A stretch of DNA of 64,000 bases from Heterobilharzia americana (taxonomy: Eukaryota > Platyhelminthes > Trematoda > Strigeidida > Schistosomatidae): assembly GCA_944470555.2 (NCBI GenBank), contig OX104132.1, positions 10,363,755-10,427,754 on the forward strand, given 5' to 3'. Positions 38,334 through 43,362 of this stretch are shown here, in pieces; position 1 is the stretch's first letter; each line of letters opens with the position of its first letter. The position numbers and the translations under genes were made by a program. The notes under the pieces are model-generated. The model made no database searches, was not told where the DNA came from, and was given only the letters and a program-made list of their open reading frames with translations.

Positions 38334-39533
38334 TGTTCTTCAAACGCAGATTCAAGTCATAACCAGTGTATTGATATATTAGAGAAGCATATTCTTTTGA
38401 AGGCTGGTAATACTATGCGGTTATCTAAGTCTTAGGAGTTAGTGGATTGAGGAATCGAATCAATAATCAACTATTTGAAAGTATTATTATTTATAGATAC
38501 TGGCAATTTCTCGCTGTTATTCTAGATCGAATTGTGATCGACTTCTGTTGGTATTTATGAGCACTTATACAGATGCTTTAATTTTACTCATTATGTTGTA
38601 ATTTGCTTGGAGGTGGCTAATAGTGAAATCTATGATACTAGTTTTGAGTCTCTGTGAGAATAACTTCACTCACTGAGGTCCAGATACATCTAACTGATGA
38701 ATCCCAACTAGCAAGAAACGCATCTCTTGGATTCCACTGATGGTCACCACTAAACGAGTTCACTGAAAGTGTATACCTCAAGCTACGATTCACAGTTTTA
38801 TGAGATTATGAAATATGTTGTAGTTTGTTTATTGGTGAATAGAAGTTTACATCTTTGAAGTATAGTACAATGTACTTTGACAATTATAATAGACAGTTGT
38901 ATACTATAAACAATGACTAAATTTTAATCATCTCTATTCATCTAATTTTTTTTTCCCTACTCTTTTTAGTCTGAAGGTAATCTCTTATCTGATCCCATTG
39001 ATAAGTCAATTATTGATCCATCTGTTAGTAATCATAAAATAAAAGTTGGATTAATTAGCAGTGAAGATATGGGTGACTTTTTATCACATGTTGCTATAGA
39101 AGAAGAAGCAGTTGATCCTGACCTAGATTTAGATTTTGATTCAATTGTTCATGAATCATCTAGTATACGATCAAGTCTTGAATCACCTATACCAATGGAA
39201 TCATTAACAGGTATAAATTTAGATGAGAAAATAGAATTGATCAATGAAGGTTTATTATCATCGAATGATATAAGTAGTAGTATTGATATACCATTATCAC
39301 CATCAATGAGTCAATTAACTGATGATGAAACAATTACCAACAACTCAACAATTGTTCATCTATCATATCCGAGCCCTATATTTGAAGAGGAAGAAGAACC
39401 ACCACAACCACAACCACAACCACAACCACCGCCACCACCATCATCATCATCATCATCATTACCGATGATGACGACAACAACGATAGCAAGTGGAGAAAGA
39501 GGAGGAGGGAGAAGGAGAAACGACTCTCATTAA
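6613..39533 (+). CDS. TRPM: TRPM-family cation channel gene, 3' part (8 exons joined)
   Basis: The gene encodes the C-terminal cytoplasmic part of a TRPM (melastatin-type TRP) cation channel, a tetrameric plasma-membrane channel. Eight exons (6613-6815, 8487-8619, 13917-14254, 16964-17228, 24384-24504, 28082-28445, 34825-35462, 38970-39533) have AG/GT borders and phases that join without a stop, giving 874 residues from a partial first codon. The family is recognised by the segment across exons 1-2, a GLKLFL-like stretch followed by [16 protein letters not shown], which matches the conserved TRPM region between the TRP domain and the C-terminal coiled coil. Exons 2-3 supply a heptad-like helix ([19 protein letters not shown]) corresponding to the tetramerising coiled coil. 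The rest is disordered. The transmembrane part is not in the window, so at least 6.6 kb of intron precedes exon 1. No NUDT9-like or kinase domain is seen. Exon borders are predicted, not transcript-supported. Confidence 0.85.
7096..7343 (-). mobile_element. SINE family A (inverted member of a head-to-head pair)
   Basis: On the minus strand the unit has the head AGCAACGGGAAATTATAAG, a tRNA-like box, the hammerhead at 7131-7175 and the tail. It abuts a plus-strand copy on its right, so the two heads face each other. Confidence 0.7.
7131..7175 (-). ncRNA. Hammerhead ribozyme, diverged but compensated (SINE A)
   Basis: The minus strand has core CTGACGA and GAAA intact. Stem II has changed on both sides (ATCC...GGAT instead of GTCC...GGAC) and still pairs. 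Stem I is 5 of 6 pairs (ATCGAA/TTGGAT). The second stem III pair is lost (U against C). It is probably weak or inactive. Confidence 0.5.
7344..7560 (+). mobile_element. SINE family A, 5'-truncated, dead hammerhead
   Basis: The plus-strand partner of the preceding copy lacks the tRNA-like head. The hammerhead at about 7414-7456 keeps stem I, stem II and GAAA, but the core reads CCGACGA (U4 to C), a change at an essential position. Confidence 0.65.
8075..8450 (+). mobile_element. SINE family B head-to-head pair (partial minus, then plus)
   Basis: A minus-strand tail-plus-ribozyme piece (8075-8166) joins a plus-strand copy (8167-8450). The plus copy shows the family B order: GATGACACTGGGTGATGG head, tRNA-like ATTCCAACACTGTAGTTCAA, ribozyme, then tail with CATATCAGTCCATGATGAAT. 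Its ribozyme (8333-8378) has core TTGACGA (C3 to U), so it is dead. The minus ribozyme (8112-8160) has an intact core and stem II but little of stem I. It ends about 35 bp before TRPM exon 2. Confidence 0.7.
8487..8619 (+). CDS. TRPM: TRPM exon 2 (conserved TRPM helix)
   Basis: The acceptor is TTCCAG ending at 8486 and the donor GTAAGC starts at 8620. With the preceding exon it reads [18 protein letters not shown] followed by CVEDY, the most diagnostic TRPM segment in the window (in vertebrate TRPM1/3 the same region reads GLKLFL...L.EFEEQCV). The exon ends in a Lys-rich stretch (GILNKK) with two bases of the next codon. A hammerhead SINE in the same orientation ends about 35 bp before its acceptor. 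Confidence 0.88.
8620..10030. other. TRPM intron sequence, nothing recognised
   Basis: AT-rich, no usable ORF, no copy of the window's repeat families, and no exon whose phase would fit between exons 2 and 3. Confidence 0.4.
10031..10252 (+). mobile_element. SINE family B, partial head, complete tail
   Basis: Starts at TCGTGAGCTAAC, includes the tRNA-like part (CCCAGTGGCTCAATG), the ribozyme (10136-10181) and the tail (TCTACGATGAATAACAACCT). Single copy, sense to TRPM. Confidence 0.75.
10136..10181 (+). ncRNA. Hammerhead ribozyme, core intact (SINE B)
   Basis: Stem I is GCACTG/AAGTGC with the pair next to the cleavage site lost (G against A). The core CTGAGGA is intact. Stem II is GTCCC-ATACT-GGGAC (5 pairs), followed by GAAA. 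Stem III is AC-AGCT-GT. Cleavage is predicted after C at 10175. Confidence 0.65.
10253..11545. other. TRPM intron sequence, nothing recognised
   Basis: AT-rich sequence with only short chance ORFs. Confidence 0.4.
11546..11850 (+). mobile_element. SINE family B head-to-head pair, degenerate
   Basis: A minus piece (about 11546-11668, GAACTGACATCAGTTGAG then a ruined ribozyme with core CTAAGGA) is followed by a plus copy (to 11850) with core CTGAGGA but unpaired stem II and stem I. It has the same minus-then-plus order as other SINE loci in the window. Confidence 0.6.
11851..13147. other. TRPM intron sequence with unassigned content
   Basis: A stretch at about 12220-12540 looks like decayed coding sequence, but no motif could be named. 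A G-rich run lies at 13014-13024. No gene supported. Confidence 0.3.
13148..13460 (-). mobile_element. SINE family B, near full length
   Basis: The minus-strand unit carries the complete order from the head (GTTAGTGCTCATTAGTGACT) through the tRNA-like part to the tail. The ribozyme core reads CTCAGGA (G5 to C), so it should not cleave. Confidence 0.75.
13835..13872. repeat. (AT)n microsatellite next to the exon 3 acceptor
   Basis: About 38 bp of AT repeat ends 44 bp before TRPM exon 3. Confidence 0.9.
13917..14254 (+). CDS. TRPM: TRPM exon 3 (C-terminal coiled coil)
   Basis: The acceptor is GCATAG ending at 13916, just after an (AT)n run, and the donor GTATGA starts at 14255. Its start continues exon 2 in phase as [20 protein letters not shown] then [10 protein letters not shown], a heptad pattern at the position of the TRPM tetramerising coiled coil. 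After about 35 residues it becomes Thr/Ser/Asn/His-rich, then has a short hydrophobic-basic helix ([13 protein letters not shown]). One base is left over for exon 4. Confidence 0.85.
14330..14625 (+). mobile_element. SINE family C (tRNA-like pair; left half eroded)
   Basis: A minus-strand tail piece (ATACTGGGTGATGATTGAAT) precedes a plus tRNA-like unit with A box (CATAGCTCAGTTAGTAGAAC) and a decayed B box, then the tail (CTAAATTTTCATTTC... ATACTAGTCTGCCAAACTAC). The tRNA fold is broken, so this is a tRNA-derived SINE and not a tRNA gene. No ribozyme seen. Confidence 0.6.
14692..16234 (-). mobile_element. RTE-like copy 4, 5'-truncated, with TSD
   Basis: The minus-strand element body is about 14703-16223. 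From its 5' end it encodes the RT region before motif A ([27 protein letters not shown]), motif A ([16 protein letters not shown]), motif C as DFATDD, and the C-terminal [11 protein letters not shown] end. Frameshifts and stops break it. An 11-bp target-site duplication with one mismatch flanks it (GTCATCGTTAT and GTTATCGTTAT). It is antisense to TRPM and a recent sister of copy 3. Confidence 0.85.
16235..16963. other. TRPM intron sequence, nothing recognised
   Basis: AT-rich. A 68-codon ORF at 16559 has no recognisable motif and no splice phase that would place it between exons 3 and 4. Confidence 0.4.
16964..17228 (+). CDS. TRPM: TRPM exon 4 (distal tail)
   Basis: The acceptor is GATCTAG ending at 16963 and the donor GTAAGT starts at 17229. 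It encodes a helix-like start ([12 protein letters not shown]) then a basic Arg/Ser-rich tail ([18 protein letters not shown], then [12 protein letters not shown]). It ends with two bases (GA) of a split Glu codon. Two downstream acceptors are phase-compatible: the alternative terminal exon at 17391 and exon 5 at 24384. This is an obvious branching point for isoforms. Confidence 0.8.
17391..17487 (+). CDS. TRPM: Possible alternative 3'-terminal exon of TRPM (short isoform)
   Basis: A consensus acceptor (TTTCATTTATAG) ends at 17390. Spliced to exon 4 the phase fits (GA+G gives Glu) and the frame is open for 31 further codons (Thr/Ser-rich, ending RRNCTQFT) to TGA at 17485-17487. AATAAA signals follow at 17658 and 17696. 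This would end the protein about 590 residues before the long form. The splice frame and the poly(A) signals are seen. Use of the exon is inference and could be a chance open frame. Confidence 0.4.
17658..17701 (+). promoter_or_regulatory. Candidate poly(A) signals for the short TRPM isoform
   Basis: AATAAA hexamers occur at 17658-17663 and 17696-17701, about 170-210 bp after the TGA of the possible alternative terminal exon. In AT-rich DNA this hexamer is common, so the support comes from position only. Confidence 0.3.
17703..17922 (-). mobile_element. RTE-like copy 5, short 3' fragment
   Basis: The minus strand carries only the last about 200 bp of the family, with the conserved terminus (TCCCTTGGGTTCCTAATGGA on the plus strand). 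It is cut at 17922 by the 3' end of another retrotransposon. Confidence 0.75.
17923..18225 (+). mobile_element. 3' end of the second non-LTR family
   Basis: It encodes [20 protein letters not shown], the very C-terminus of the family seen in reverse at 33150-34405 (where the same words occur on the minus strand). A 3' UTR ends in a (GATGAT)-type run near 18200-18220. It lies directly against RTE copy 5, suggesting nested insertion. Confidence 0.6.
18226..18730. other. TRPM intron sequence, nothing recognised
   Basis: AT-rich, no repeat family or exon identified. Confidence 0.4.
18731..19603 (-). mobile_element. RTE-like copy 6, internally deleted, with TSD
   Basis: The minus-strand body is 18744-19590 with a long (ATT)n tail (18744-18792). 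A segment between the ASFTYLGS-type region and the C-terminal RRKRRWIGL is missing (junction near 19078). Motif C reads DFADGG and so is broken. A 13-bp target-site duplication with one mismatch flanks it (AGATGCATCTGAA at 18731, AGACGCATCTGAA at 19591). Antisense to TRPM. Confidence 0.85.
19604..20059. other. TRPM intron sequence, nothing recognised
   Basis: No exon or known repeat identified. Confidence 0.4.
20128..20173 (-). ncRNA. Hammerhead ribozyme with mutated core (SINE B)
   Basis: Minus strand. Stems I, II and III match the intact partner at 20638-20683. One core change turns CTGAGGA into CTGAGAA (G8 to A), an invariant position, so cleavage should be lost. Confidence 0.75.
20638..20683 (+). 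ncRNA. Hammerhead ribozyme, fully intact (SINE B)
   Basis: Stem I is GCACTG/CAGTGC (6 of 6 pairs). The core CTGAGGA and GAAA are intact. Stem II is GTCC...GGAC with a CATACTA loop. Stem III is AC-AGCT-GT. Cleavage is predicted after C at 20677. The two-pair stem III is typical of minimal type I hammerheads that may work better as dimers. It is sense to the TRPM transcript, in the exon 4-5 intron. Confidence 0.85.
20978..21372 (+). mobile_element. RTE-like copy 7, 3' fragment
   Basis: It begins at the sequence encoding [12 protein letters not shown] and carries [16 protein letters not shown] and the terminus CATTAGGAACCCAAGGAACA. It ends with AATAATAA and abuts a SINE A copy. Sense to TRPM. 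Confidence 0.75.
21375..21720 (+). mobile_element. SINE family A, near full length
   Basis: Head AGCAACGGGAAATGACAAG, tRNA-like box (AATGGCTTAGTGAGTAAC), GTTCCGG B-box remnant, ribozyme at 21525-21569 and a tail with CATCTACCAATCGAAGTCGA. It sits directly after the tail of RTE copy 7. Confidence 0.75.
21525..21569 (+). ncRNA. Hammerhead ribozyme, intact core (SINE A)
   Basis: Stem I is ATCCAG/TTGGAT with one G-U wobble next to the core. CTGACGA is intact. Stem II is GTCT-CAAATA-GGAC with one wobble, followed by GAAA. Stem III is AC-GAGT-GT and residue 17 is U, which is allowed. Cleavage is predicted after U at 21563. All changes from the family consensus keep pairing. Confidence 0.75.
21721..24383. 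other. TRPM intron sequence, nothing recognised
   Basis: 2.7 kb of AT-rich sequence. Short minus-strand ORFs at 23499-23839 have no recognisable domain. No copy of the window's repeat families and no phase-matching exon found. Confidence 0.35.
24384..24504 (+). CDS. TRPM: TRPM exon 5
   Basis: A strong pyrimidine-rich acceptor (TTTTTTTCTTTCTGATAG) ends at 24383 and the donor GTAAGT starts at 24505. It joins exon 4 as GA+A (Glu) and gives [18 protein letters not shown] then [20 protein letters not shown], ending in frame. The open frame has no relation to nearby repeats. Exon 4 and exon 5 are separated by the longest intron in the window (7.2 kb). Confidence 0.78.
24708..26104 (-). mobile_element. 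RTE-like copy 8, 5'-truncated
   Basis: The minus strand carries an (ATT)n tail at 24708-24726, the conserved 3' terminus, motif C as [31 protein letters not shown] (motif B region) and motif A on fragments ([12 protein letters not shown]). It ends upstream near [10 protein letters not shown] at about 26104, where Penelope-like sequence begins. Broken by several frameshifts. Antisense to TRPM. Confidence 0.8.
26105..26520 (+). mobile_element. Penelope-like element fragment (GIY-YIG domain)
   Basis: It encodes [20 protein letters not shown] followed by [14 protein letters not shown], then (after an in-frame break) [19 protein letters not shown] and a C-terminal [17 protein letters not shown]. 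The Cys motif and YI(G) are those of the Penelope endonuclease. Frameshifted. Confidence 0.7.
26521..27029. other. TRPM intron sequence, possible Penelope-like tail
   Basis: It follows directly from the Penelope-like fragment and may be its 3' UTR or decayed end. An 85-codon ORF at 26692 shows no domain. Confidence 0.3.
27030..27125 (-). mobile_element. tRNA-like SINE head fragment
   Basis: The minus strand has an A-box-like GACTCAGTGGTTTAACGAGG and a B-box-like GGGTTCGAGCCC at tRNA spacing. No acceptor stem pairing, so not a tRNA gene. It is close to the head of SINE A/B but the rest of the unit is absent. Confidence 0.45.
28082..28445 (+). CDS. TRPM: TRPM exon 6 (disordered Ser/Thr/Asn-rich)
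   Basis: The acceptor is CTACTAG ending at 28081 and the donor GTAAGT starts at 28446. Phase 0 on entry gives [20 protein letters not shown] and then a polar, Ser/Thr-rich stretch with a run of Asn codons near the end. One base is carried into exon 7. No domain is recognised. The codon use (A/T-ending) matches the other exons. Confidence 0.78.
28852..29569 (-). mobile_element. RTE-like copy 9, 5'-truncated, with perfect TSD
   Basis: The minus-strand body is 28864-29557, bounded by a perfect 12-bp duplication AGTAAGCGTAAA (28852-28863 and 29558-29569). It carries the C-terminal region only ([20 protein letters not shown] onward) and the conserved 3' terminus with a short ATT tail. The undamaged duplication suggests a fairly recent insertion. 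Antisense to TRPM. Confidence 0.88.
29570..30464. other. TRPM intron sequence, nothing recognised
   Basis: AT-rich, no ORF of note, no known repeat. Confidence 0.4.
30465..30874 (+). mobile_element. SINE family A head-to-head pair; plus unit permuted at the ribozyme
   Basis: A minus piece (about 30465-30578) with ribozyme and tail is joined to a plus segment (30579-30874). The plus segment starts with GCATCCTGGATTCCAC, the 3' strand of the hammerhead, runs through tail, head and tRNA-like region, and stops at GACGAAAC, the 5' strand of the same ribozyme. Its 296 bp equal one unit, allowing for a 19-bp deletion in the tRNA-like part. It is therefore a circular permutation opened inside the ribozyme. 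Confidence 0.75.
30499..30543 (-). ncRNA. Hammerhead ribozyme, weak stem II (SINE A)
   Basis: Minus strand. Stem I is ATCCAG/CTGGAT (6 of 6), core CTGACGA and GAAA are intact, stem III is AT-GGGC-AT. Stem II is reduced to about three pairs including a wobble (GTCC against AGAT). Activity uncertain. Confidence 0.6.
31190..31465 (+). mobile_element. SINE family C (tRNA-like unit)
   Basis: Spacer (AGTAACGCATCACAAATTTA, GATTGAAGTAAAATAAAAAT) then a tRNA-like unit with A box (TAGTTCAGTTGGTTGAGTAA) and B box (GGTTCGAATCC), then the tail ending CTATCTCAGATAGTCAAAAT. Same architecture as at 14330 and 45523. Confidence 0.65.
31492..31839 (-). other. Unassigned 115-codon open frame
   Basis: The longest repeat-free minus-strand ORF within the TRPM introns, with Met start and no recognised domain. 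Its C-terminal part is hydrophobic ([20 protein letters not shown]). It lies opposite the exon 6-7 intron. I cannot support expression; it may be chance. Confidence 0.15.
31840..32680. other. TRPM intron sequence, nothing recognised
   Basis: AT-rich, no repeat family or exon identified. Confidence 0.4.
32682..33140 (+). mobile_element. SINE family B head-to-head pair, both ribozymes broken
   Basis: A minus copy (32682-32868; the ribozyme lacks the stem II 3' side and GAAA) meets a plus copy (32869-33140; core CTGAGTC). The tRNA-like B box GGGTTCGACCCC is clear in the plus copy. Same minus-then-plus order as other loci. Confidence 0.7.
33150..34405 (-). mobile_element. Second non-LTR retrotransposon family, 5'-truncated
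   Basis: The minus strand encodes RT motif B and C regions ([20 protein letters not shown], then [12 protein letters not shown] with canonical YADD), then [40 protein letters not shown] and [13 protein letters not shown]. These are typical of a non-LTR family common in trematodes. Stops and frameshifts separate the pieces. It is distinct from the main family: different motif C and different C-terminus. The clade is not resolved here. Antisense to TRPM. Confidence 0.75.
34406..34824. other. TRPM intron before exon 7, nothing recognised
   Basis: AT-rich with long T and A runs, no repeat family identified. Confidence 0.4.
34825..35462 (+). CDS. TRPM: TRPM exon 7 (His, Gln, Glu and Asn runs)
   Basis: The acceptor is TTACAG ending at 34824 and the donor GTAAGT starts at 35463. 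It joins exon 6 as T+GC (Cys) and reads 212 codons without a stop. It contains a His/Gln-rich block, an acidic block with eleven consecutive Glu codons, a helical stretch ([19 protein letters not shown]) and Asn/Ser runs, ending KVGYWD. The triplet runs are slippage-prone and probably vary in length between individuals. Confidence 0.78.
35463..36514. other. TRPM intron sequence, nothing recognised
   Basis: AT-rich with no ORF of note. Confidence 0.4.
36515..36870 (+). mobile_element. SINE family A head-to-head pair, dead ribozyme
   Basis: A minus piece (36515-36668, CAGTGGAATCCAGGACGCTC with most of the ribozyme deleted, then the B-box side) is followed by a plus piece (36669-36870) that carries ATTCAGCTGATGAGTCTCAA. 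Its GAAA is AAAA, so the core is broken. Confidence 0.6.
37240..37800 (-). mobile_element. Old remnant of the second non-LTR family
   Basis: Words collinear with 33360-33900 (GGATACATCT, AACCACCAGTTTGTG, AAAACTCTACACT) are present at the same order and strand, but the frame is destroyed. Confidence 0.45.
38264..38330. repeat. (AT)n microsatellite
   Basis: About 66 bp of uninterrupted AT repeat in the last TRPM intron. Confidence 0.9.
38615..38760 (+). mobile_element. SINE family A, 3' part, degenerate
   Basis: CTTCACTCACTGAGGTCCAG, a CTGATGA core without stem II, and the tail (TTGGATTCCACTGATGGTCA). Decayed. Confidence 0.55.
38970..39533 (+). CDS. TRPM: TRPM exon 8, 3'-terminal exon with stop
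   Basis: The acceptor is TCTTTTTAG ending at 38969. It continues in phase 0 from exon 7 as [18 protein letters not shown] and runs to TAA at 39531-39533. The protein is acidic ([10 protein letters not shown]), then Ser-rich, then has Glu, Pro-Gln, Pro and Ser runs and ends with an Arg-rich [10 protein letters not shown]. No enzymatic domain such as a TRPM2-like Nudix or TRPM6/7-like kinase is seen at the C-terminus. Confidence 0.8.
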   Translation, partial: SEGNLLSDPIDKSIIDPSVSNHKIKVGLISSEDMGDFLSHVAIEEEAVDPDLDLDFDSIVHESSSIRSSLESPIPMESLTGINLDEKIELINEGLLSSNDISSSIDIPLSPSMSQLTDDETITNNSTIVHLSYPSPIFEEEEEPPQPQPQPQPPPPPSSSSSSLPMMTTTTIASGERGGGRRRNDSH

Positions 39534-39664
39534 CATCTTTGCATCAAGATCAAGTTGTTGTTTTGTTTGTTTTAATTCATCGGTCTAATTGCTTTTAACA
39601 TTCTTCAATCAGTTCTGTACATAAAACTACCATAGAAATTGTACTTATTCACAGTATTGTTGAG

Positions 39665-39670
39665 AATAAA
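39665..39670 (+). promoter_or_regulatory. Candidate poly(A) signal of TRPM
   Basis: AATAAA lies about 130 bp after the TAA stop of exon 8, in AT-rich sequence with no repeat family recognised, so it is a plausible end of the long transcript. Confidence 0.5.
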
Positions 39671-39856
39671 CATATAAGATAATTTTCTTGATTATTTTTA
39701 TCTAAATGTATTCTATATGCATTCAGTTTATTTTCTTTTTTATCCCTTCACTTTTATTCTCTTTACCCTTAGACTAAATATACATGATGTTTTCAATTGT
39801 TTGTGAATTATGTTTTTCTTGTTGTTAAGTATACATGCTGCATACACTTTGTACAA

Positions 39857-39921
<65 letters not shown>

Positions 39922-40086
39922 GAAATGAACTACCTTGTTATTCGTTTAACAGATATCTAAAGATTGTTGATTGAGTAAAGATTTTTCACCCTATTGGGAA
40001 CATATTTTATGATTTGCAGTATATGCCCATATTCGTAACAATAAGCTGTTTCATCTGATGGAACTGATCTACATGGCTGTAACTCA

Positions 40087-40140
<54 letters not shown>

Positions 40141-40435
40141 TGTTCTGAATATTCATTTTAGTCTCCCCAATTTCCTGTATAAAGAAATACTACCTCTGTA
40201 AAATTTATATTACTTAAGTTCCTTCTTACAATCTACAGTACTAAGTACTTCACCAAAGAACTTTTTGTCTAAATCTATCTGATTTCGATTATTGTATAAT
40301 CATTGATCAGTAATTGAAAGGGAGCAAAATATTTTTGTTAAAAATATATGCATGTATATATTAACTACTGATAATATTCTCACTAGTTAAATTGTATATG
40401 TATGTAAATATCGTGATCTCCATCTAATGCCTCAG
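39671..40435. repeat. TRPM 3' flank with (AT)n and (ATT)n microsatellites
   Basis: (AT)n at about 39860-39920 and (ATT)n at 40088-40139. No gene or other repeat seen. The (ATT)n run has no retrotransposon attached, so it is either a simple microsatellite or the tail of a lost copy. Confidence 0.7.
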
Positions 40436-40645
40436 TTGATCCACCGGTCCTACCGGTCACGATTCTTCATCAGAACTTTGGGAATCACCTCTTGAAGCTA
40501 GTCACCACTGAGTAGGTGCATACTGCTAAGGGGTCATATACTAAGACGAAAAAGTTGTCCTGTTGTTCACAGATTCCCAGTGTTCCTCCAATTGGTGTCA
40601 ATCTATGATGAATATCAGCCTGAAATCAATTAATAAATGTCAACA
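40436..40645 (+). mobile_element. SINE family B pieces (inverted head, plus tail)
   Basis: A minus head piece (ACCGGTCACGATTCTTCATC ... GCTAGTCACCACTGAG, about 40440-40505) joins a plus tail (GCATACTGCTAAGGGGTCAT ... TCTATGATGAATATCAGCCT). The ribozyme core is lost. Confidence 0.6.
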
Positions 40646-40671
40646 AACCTCTAGATAGAGTTGACCTAGCA

Positions 40672-41040
40672 CTTTTTGGTGACTAGTTTCGAGAGTTGAT
40701 TCCTGAAGTTAAAATGAGAACTCATGACCAGTAGAGCCAACCAAATCGGATGTGAAAACAGTCAGTCAACGATGACATTGGATAGAGGTCGTTCTATTTC
40801 ATGAACTGACAGAATTAAAAAATATGAACAATTGAATTCCAACCCAGTGGCTCAATGGTAACATGCTGGCCACAGAACCTGAGGTTTCTGGGTTCGAGCC
40901 CTGGCGAGGCGGAGTCTTATATGAGCATTACTAAGGAATCCTATACTAGAACAAGGCATTTGTTCAGTAACCTTAGACTTACATTATTCTCCTAAATGAT
41001 ATCAGTCCATGATGAATTCCAGCCTGAAATTAATAAAGAA
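40672..41040 (+). mobile_element. SINE family B, full length but decayed
   Basis: Complete order from the head (GGTGACTAGTTTCGAGAG) through the tRNA-like part (CCCAGTGGCTCAATGGTAAC, GGGTTCGAGCCC) to the tail (CCATGATGAATTCCAGCC). About 365 bp, which sets the family's unit length. The ribozyme is ruined (CTAAGGA, AAGG for GAAA). Confidence 0.75.
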
Positions 41041-41564
41041 GTCCCCATTAACCTCAAAAGTAAAATAGTATTATTATTTGTTTTTGCGTGATTCATCTTG
41101 CAGTGACGTTTTTCACGTACCAGAAACACGATCAAATCATTGGGTTAAGTAACTATACTATCATTCCAATATTCTCGACTAACGAAAGTAATTAGTTAAA
41201 TACTGTTCTAAGCATTCCCAATTAACCAGAAAAGGCAAAAATGTGATTGGATTTAAAATCTTCACAGCTTTTTGTGTCAAGTTTTTGATATATTGTCCAG
41301 TAATGAAGCTTACATCATCAAATGAGACAATTACATTGATGAACTTCAAAACCGAAGACATATACAAGAAGAAATTCTTTTCCAGCGACACTTGAAGACA
41401 CTAATTCTCTGTTTGGTTCACATCATAACTCAAACATTTTTCTACACTAGATTGTAGTGCTGTTGATTTGTCCCATCATATTATATAATCGCATATCAGC
41501 GCATGTATTGCAATAGCTGGACATTTATCTAGATTACTAGTCTTCTTGGGTGGTATTTATTGTT
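41041..41564. other. No feature recognised
   Basis: AT-rich sequence with a 70-codon minus ORF at 41179-41391 lacking any recognised motif. Confidence 0.4.
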
Positions 41565-42860
41565 ATTATTATCTGTCCCTTGGGTTCCTAGTGGAATATA
41601 GGGCTTCAGTAATACTCCTTCATTGCACTCTGTTCCCTGTAGTCTTTTGAACCTGGCGCTATGACTCTCCCCAAGCTTTTATTTCTTCCTCACATGATCT
41701 CTTCCATGTAACCCTCGTCTCGGACATGCAAATCATCATTTCCCCTTTGGATCCCACTCGACGACCTGGCGCATGATATCCCCAGTTGGCCATCTCAGTG
41801 TATGCCCAATCCATCTCCACTTCCTTCTACATATTTTTTAGGCAATAGGTTCTTGGTTGGTTTGTCCCCAGAGTTTTGTTGCTTATTCTTATTCTTTGTG
41901 GCCATCTAACCTTCAGCAACGAGCGTAGGAAGCTGTTGATGAATATCTGTAGTTTGTTGGAAATCCCTTTCGTAACGCGAAAAGTTTCTGAGCCATACAG
42001 AAGCACCAACTTGACGTTGATGTTGAAAATCCTGATCTTGTTCTTTATGCTGAGTTGAGTGCAGTTGATCTCCACACTGATTTCAGTTTATTGAAGGCCT
42101 ATGTTGCTTTTCCGATCCTCGATTTAACATCCTTATCTGTCCTACCGCGTGTAGTTGAAACGATGCTGCCTAGGTAAGTGGAAGAGACAAGTTCCTTCAG
42201 ATTTTTTCCCGTTGATGGTGATCGGTGCTTGTTGTTGTTGGTTGGAGATCTTCATCACCTCTACCCCTATCTTTTCTACGTTCACCTGAAGTCCCGTCTT
42301 CGGTGCCCTGCCTTTTCTGCTGTAGATCTTCGAGTTTGGGCGACGTTAGACGTAAATCATCATCACTGGCGAAATCCAAATCTTCTAGGATCTTTTCATC
42401 GGTCAAGCAGCGTATGCCCGTCTTTTCGCTCCTCACAGTTTGTTGCATGATCCAGTCGACCACAATCAGGAAGATGATTGGTGACAGTAGGTGGCAGCCT
42501 TGTCTTACTCCTGTCTTCACTTCAAAGACATCACTGAGCTGTCAATTGTGAATCAATTGGCATGTCTCGTCTTCATATAGTTGTTGAATGAGGCGGATAA
42601 AGGTTTGCGGTACTCCGTAGTAATGAAGCAGTTCCCAAATTACCTCTCGGTTGACGCTGTCAAAGGCCTTCTCAAAGTCGATAAAGTTGACTGCCGTTTT
42701 ATACTCTGTTCTATGATGATGCGAAGCGTTGCAATTTGGTCCGCATATGATTTATACTTCCTGAAGCCATCCGGCTAGTCTGTTCCGGTCGTAGTTTTGA
42801 ATCCAGCGCGTACTTTAGTCTCTCTAGGATGATGTGGCTTATTATTTTGCTTGGGGTGGT
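41565..42860 (-). mobile_element. RTE-like copy 10, 5'-truncated
   Basis: The minus strand encodes motif A region traces ([15 protein letters not shown]), [20 protein letters not shown], motif C as [12 protein letters not shown] and [20 protein letters not shown], ending with the conserved terminus. Frameshifted. The 5' end sits at GCTTGGGGTGG near 42860, where unrelated sequence begins. Confidence 0.8.
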
Positions 42861-43362
42861 ATCTATCATTTTAAATTTAGTTATGCATATATGTTTCGAC
42901 AACCTAACTGATGATGATCAGTTGATTTGACTTATGTATTTGACCTCACAGTCATTATATGATATTGGCAGATTAAGTCCTGTAGTCTAATTGAATAAGA
43001 AAGATTTTGAATTTGGTAAAATGTATGTCTGTGTGATTGTGTAGGTTTAAATATCACCATAACTCTAGCCTTGTTGAGTTTTATGTTCATTCCTTATATG
43101 GTGACAAAACAGTTAACATGAAATGCAAATTTTTGAGCTAACTAAATCTGAACGGCCACCATCAGCACACTTACGGCATACTTTCCTACTTATCTTACCT
43201 TCAACTTAGACAATAAAATAACCATAACTTATCGTTACATTTTATATCTCTGTAACTACCAGCATTACTGAGATGTTATAATTATTTCATTTAAAAATAT
43301 TATAAAAGGAGTAAATTCGCTGAAATATTACATACTGAAAATACCAAATTGTATCAGACATG
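42861..43362. other. No feature recognised
   Basis: Spacer between two oppositely oriented RTE copies; no ORF of note. Confidence 0.4.

Noticed and set aside
6613..39533. Naming the gene as the praziquantel-target TRPM
   Set aside because: The transmembrane region that carries the binding site is not in the window, and no Nudix-like C-terminal domain is seen. Only family membership is supported.
28082..39533. A separate gene made of exons 6-8
   Set aside because: Phases continue exactly from exon 5 and no promoter or start codon with support lies upstream of exon 6.
39860..40139. (AT)n and (ATT)n runs as a replication origin or CRISPR-like array
   Set aside because: They are simple microsatellites without spacers or associated genes; the genome is eukaryotic.
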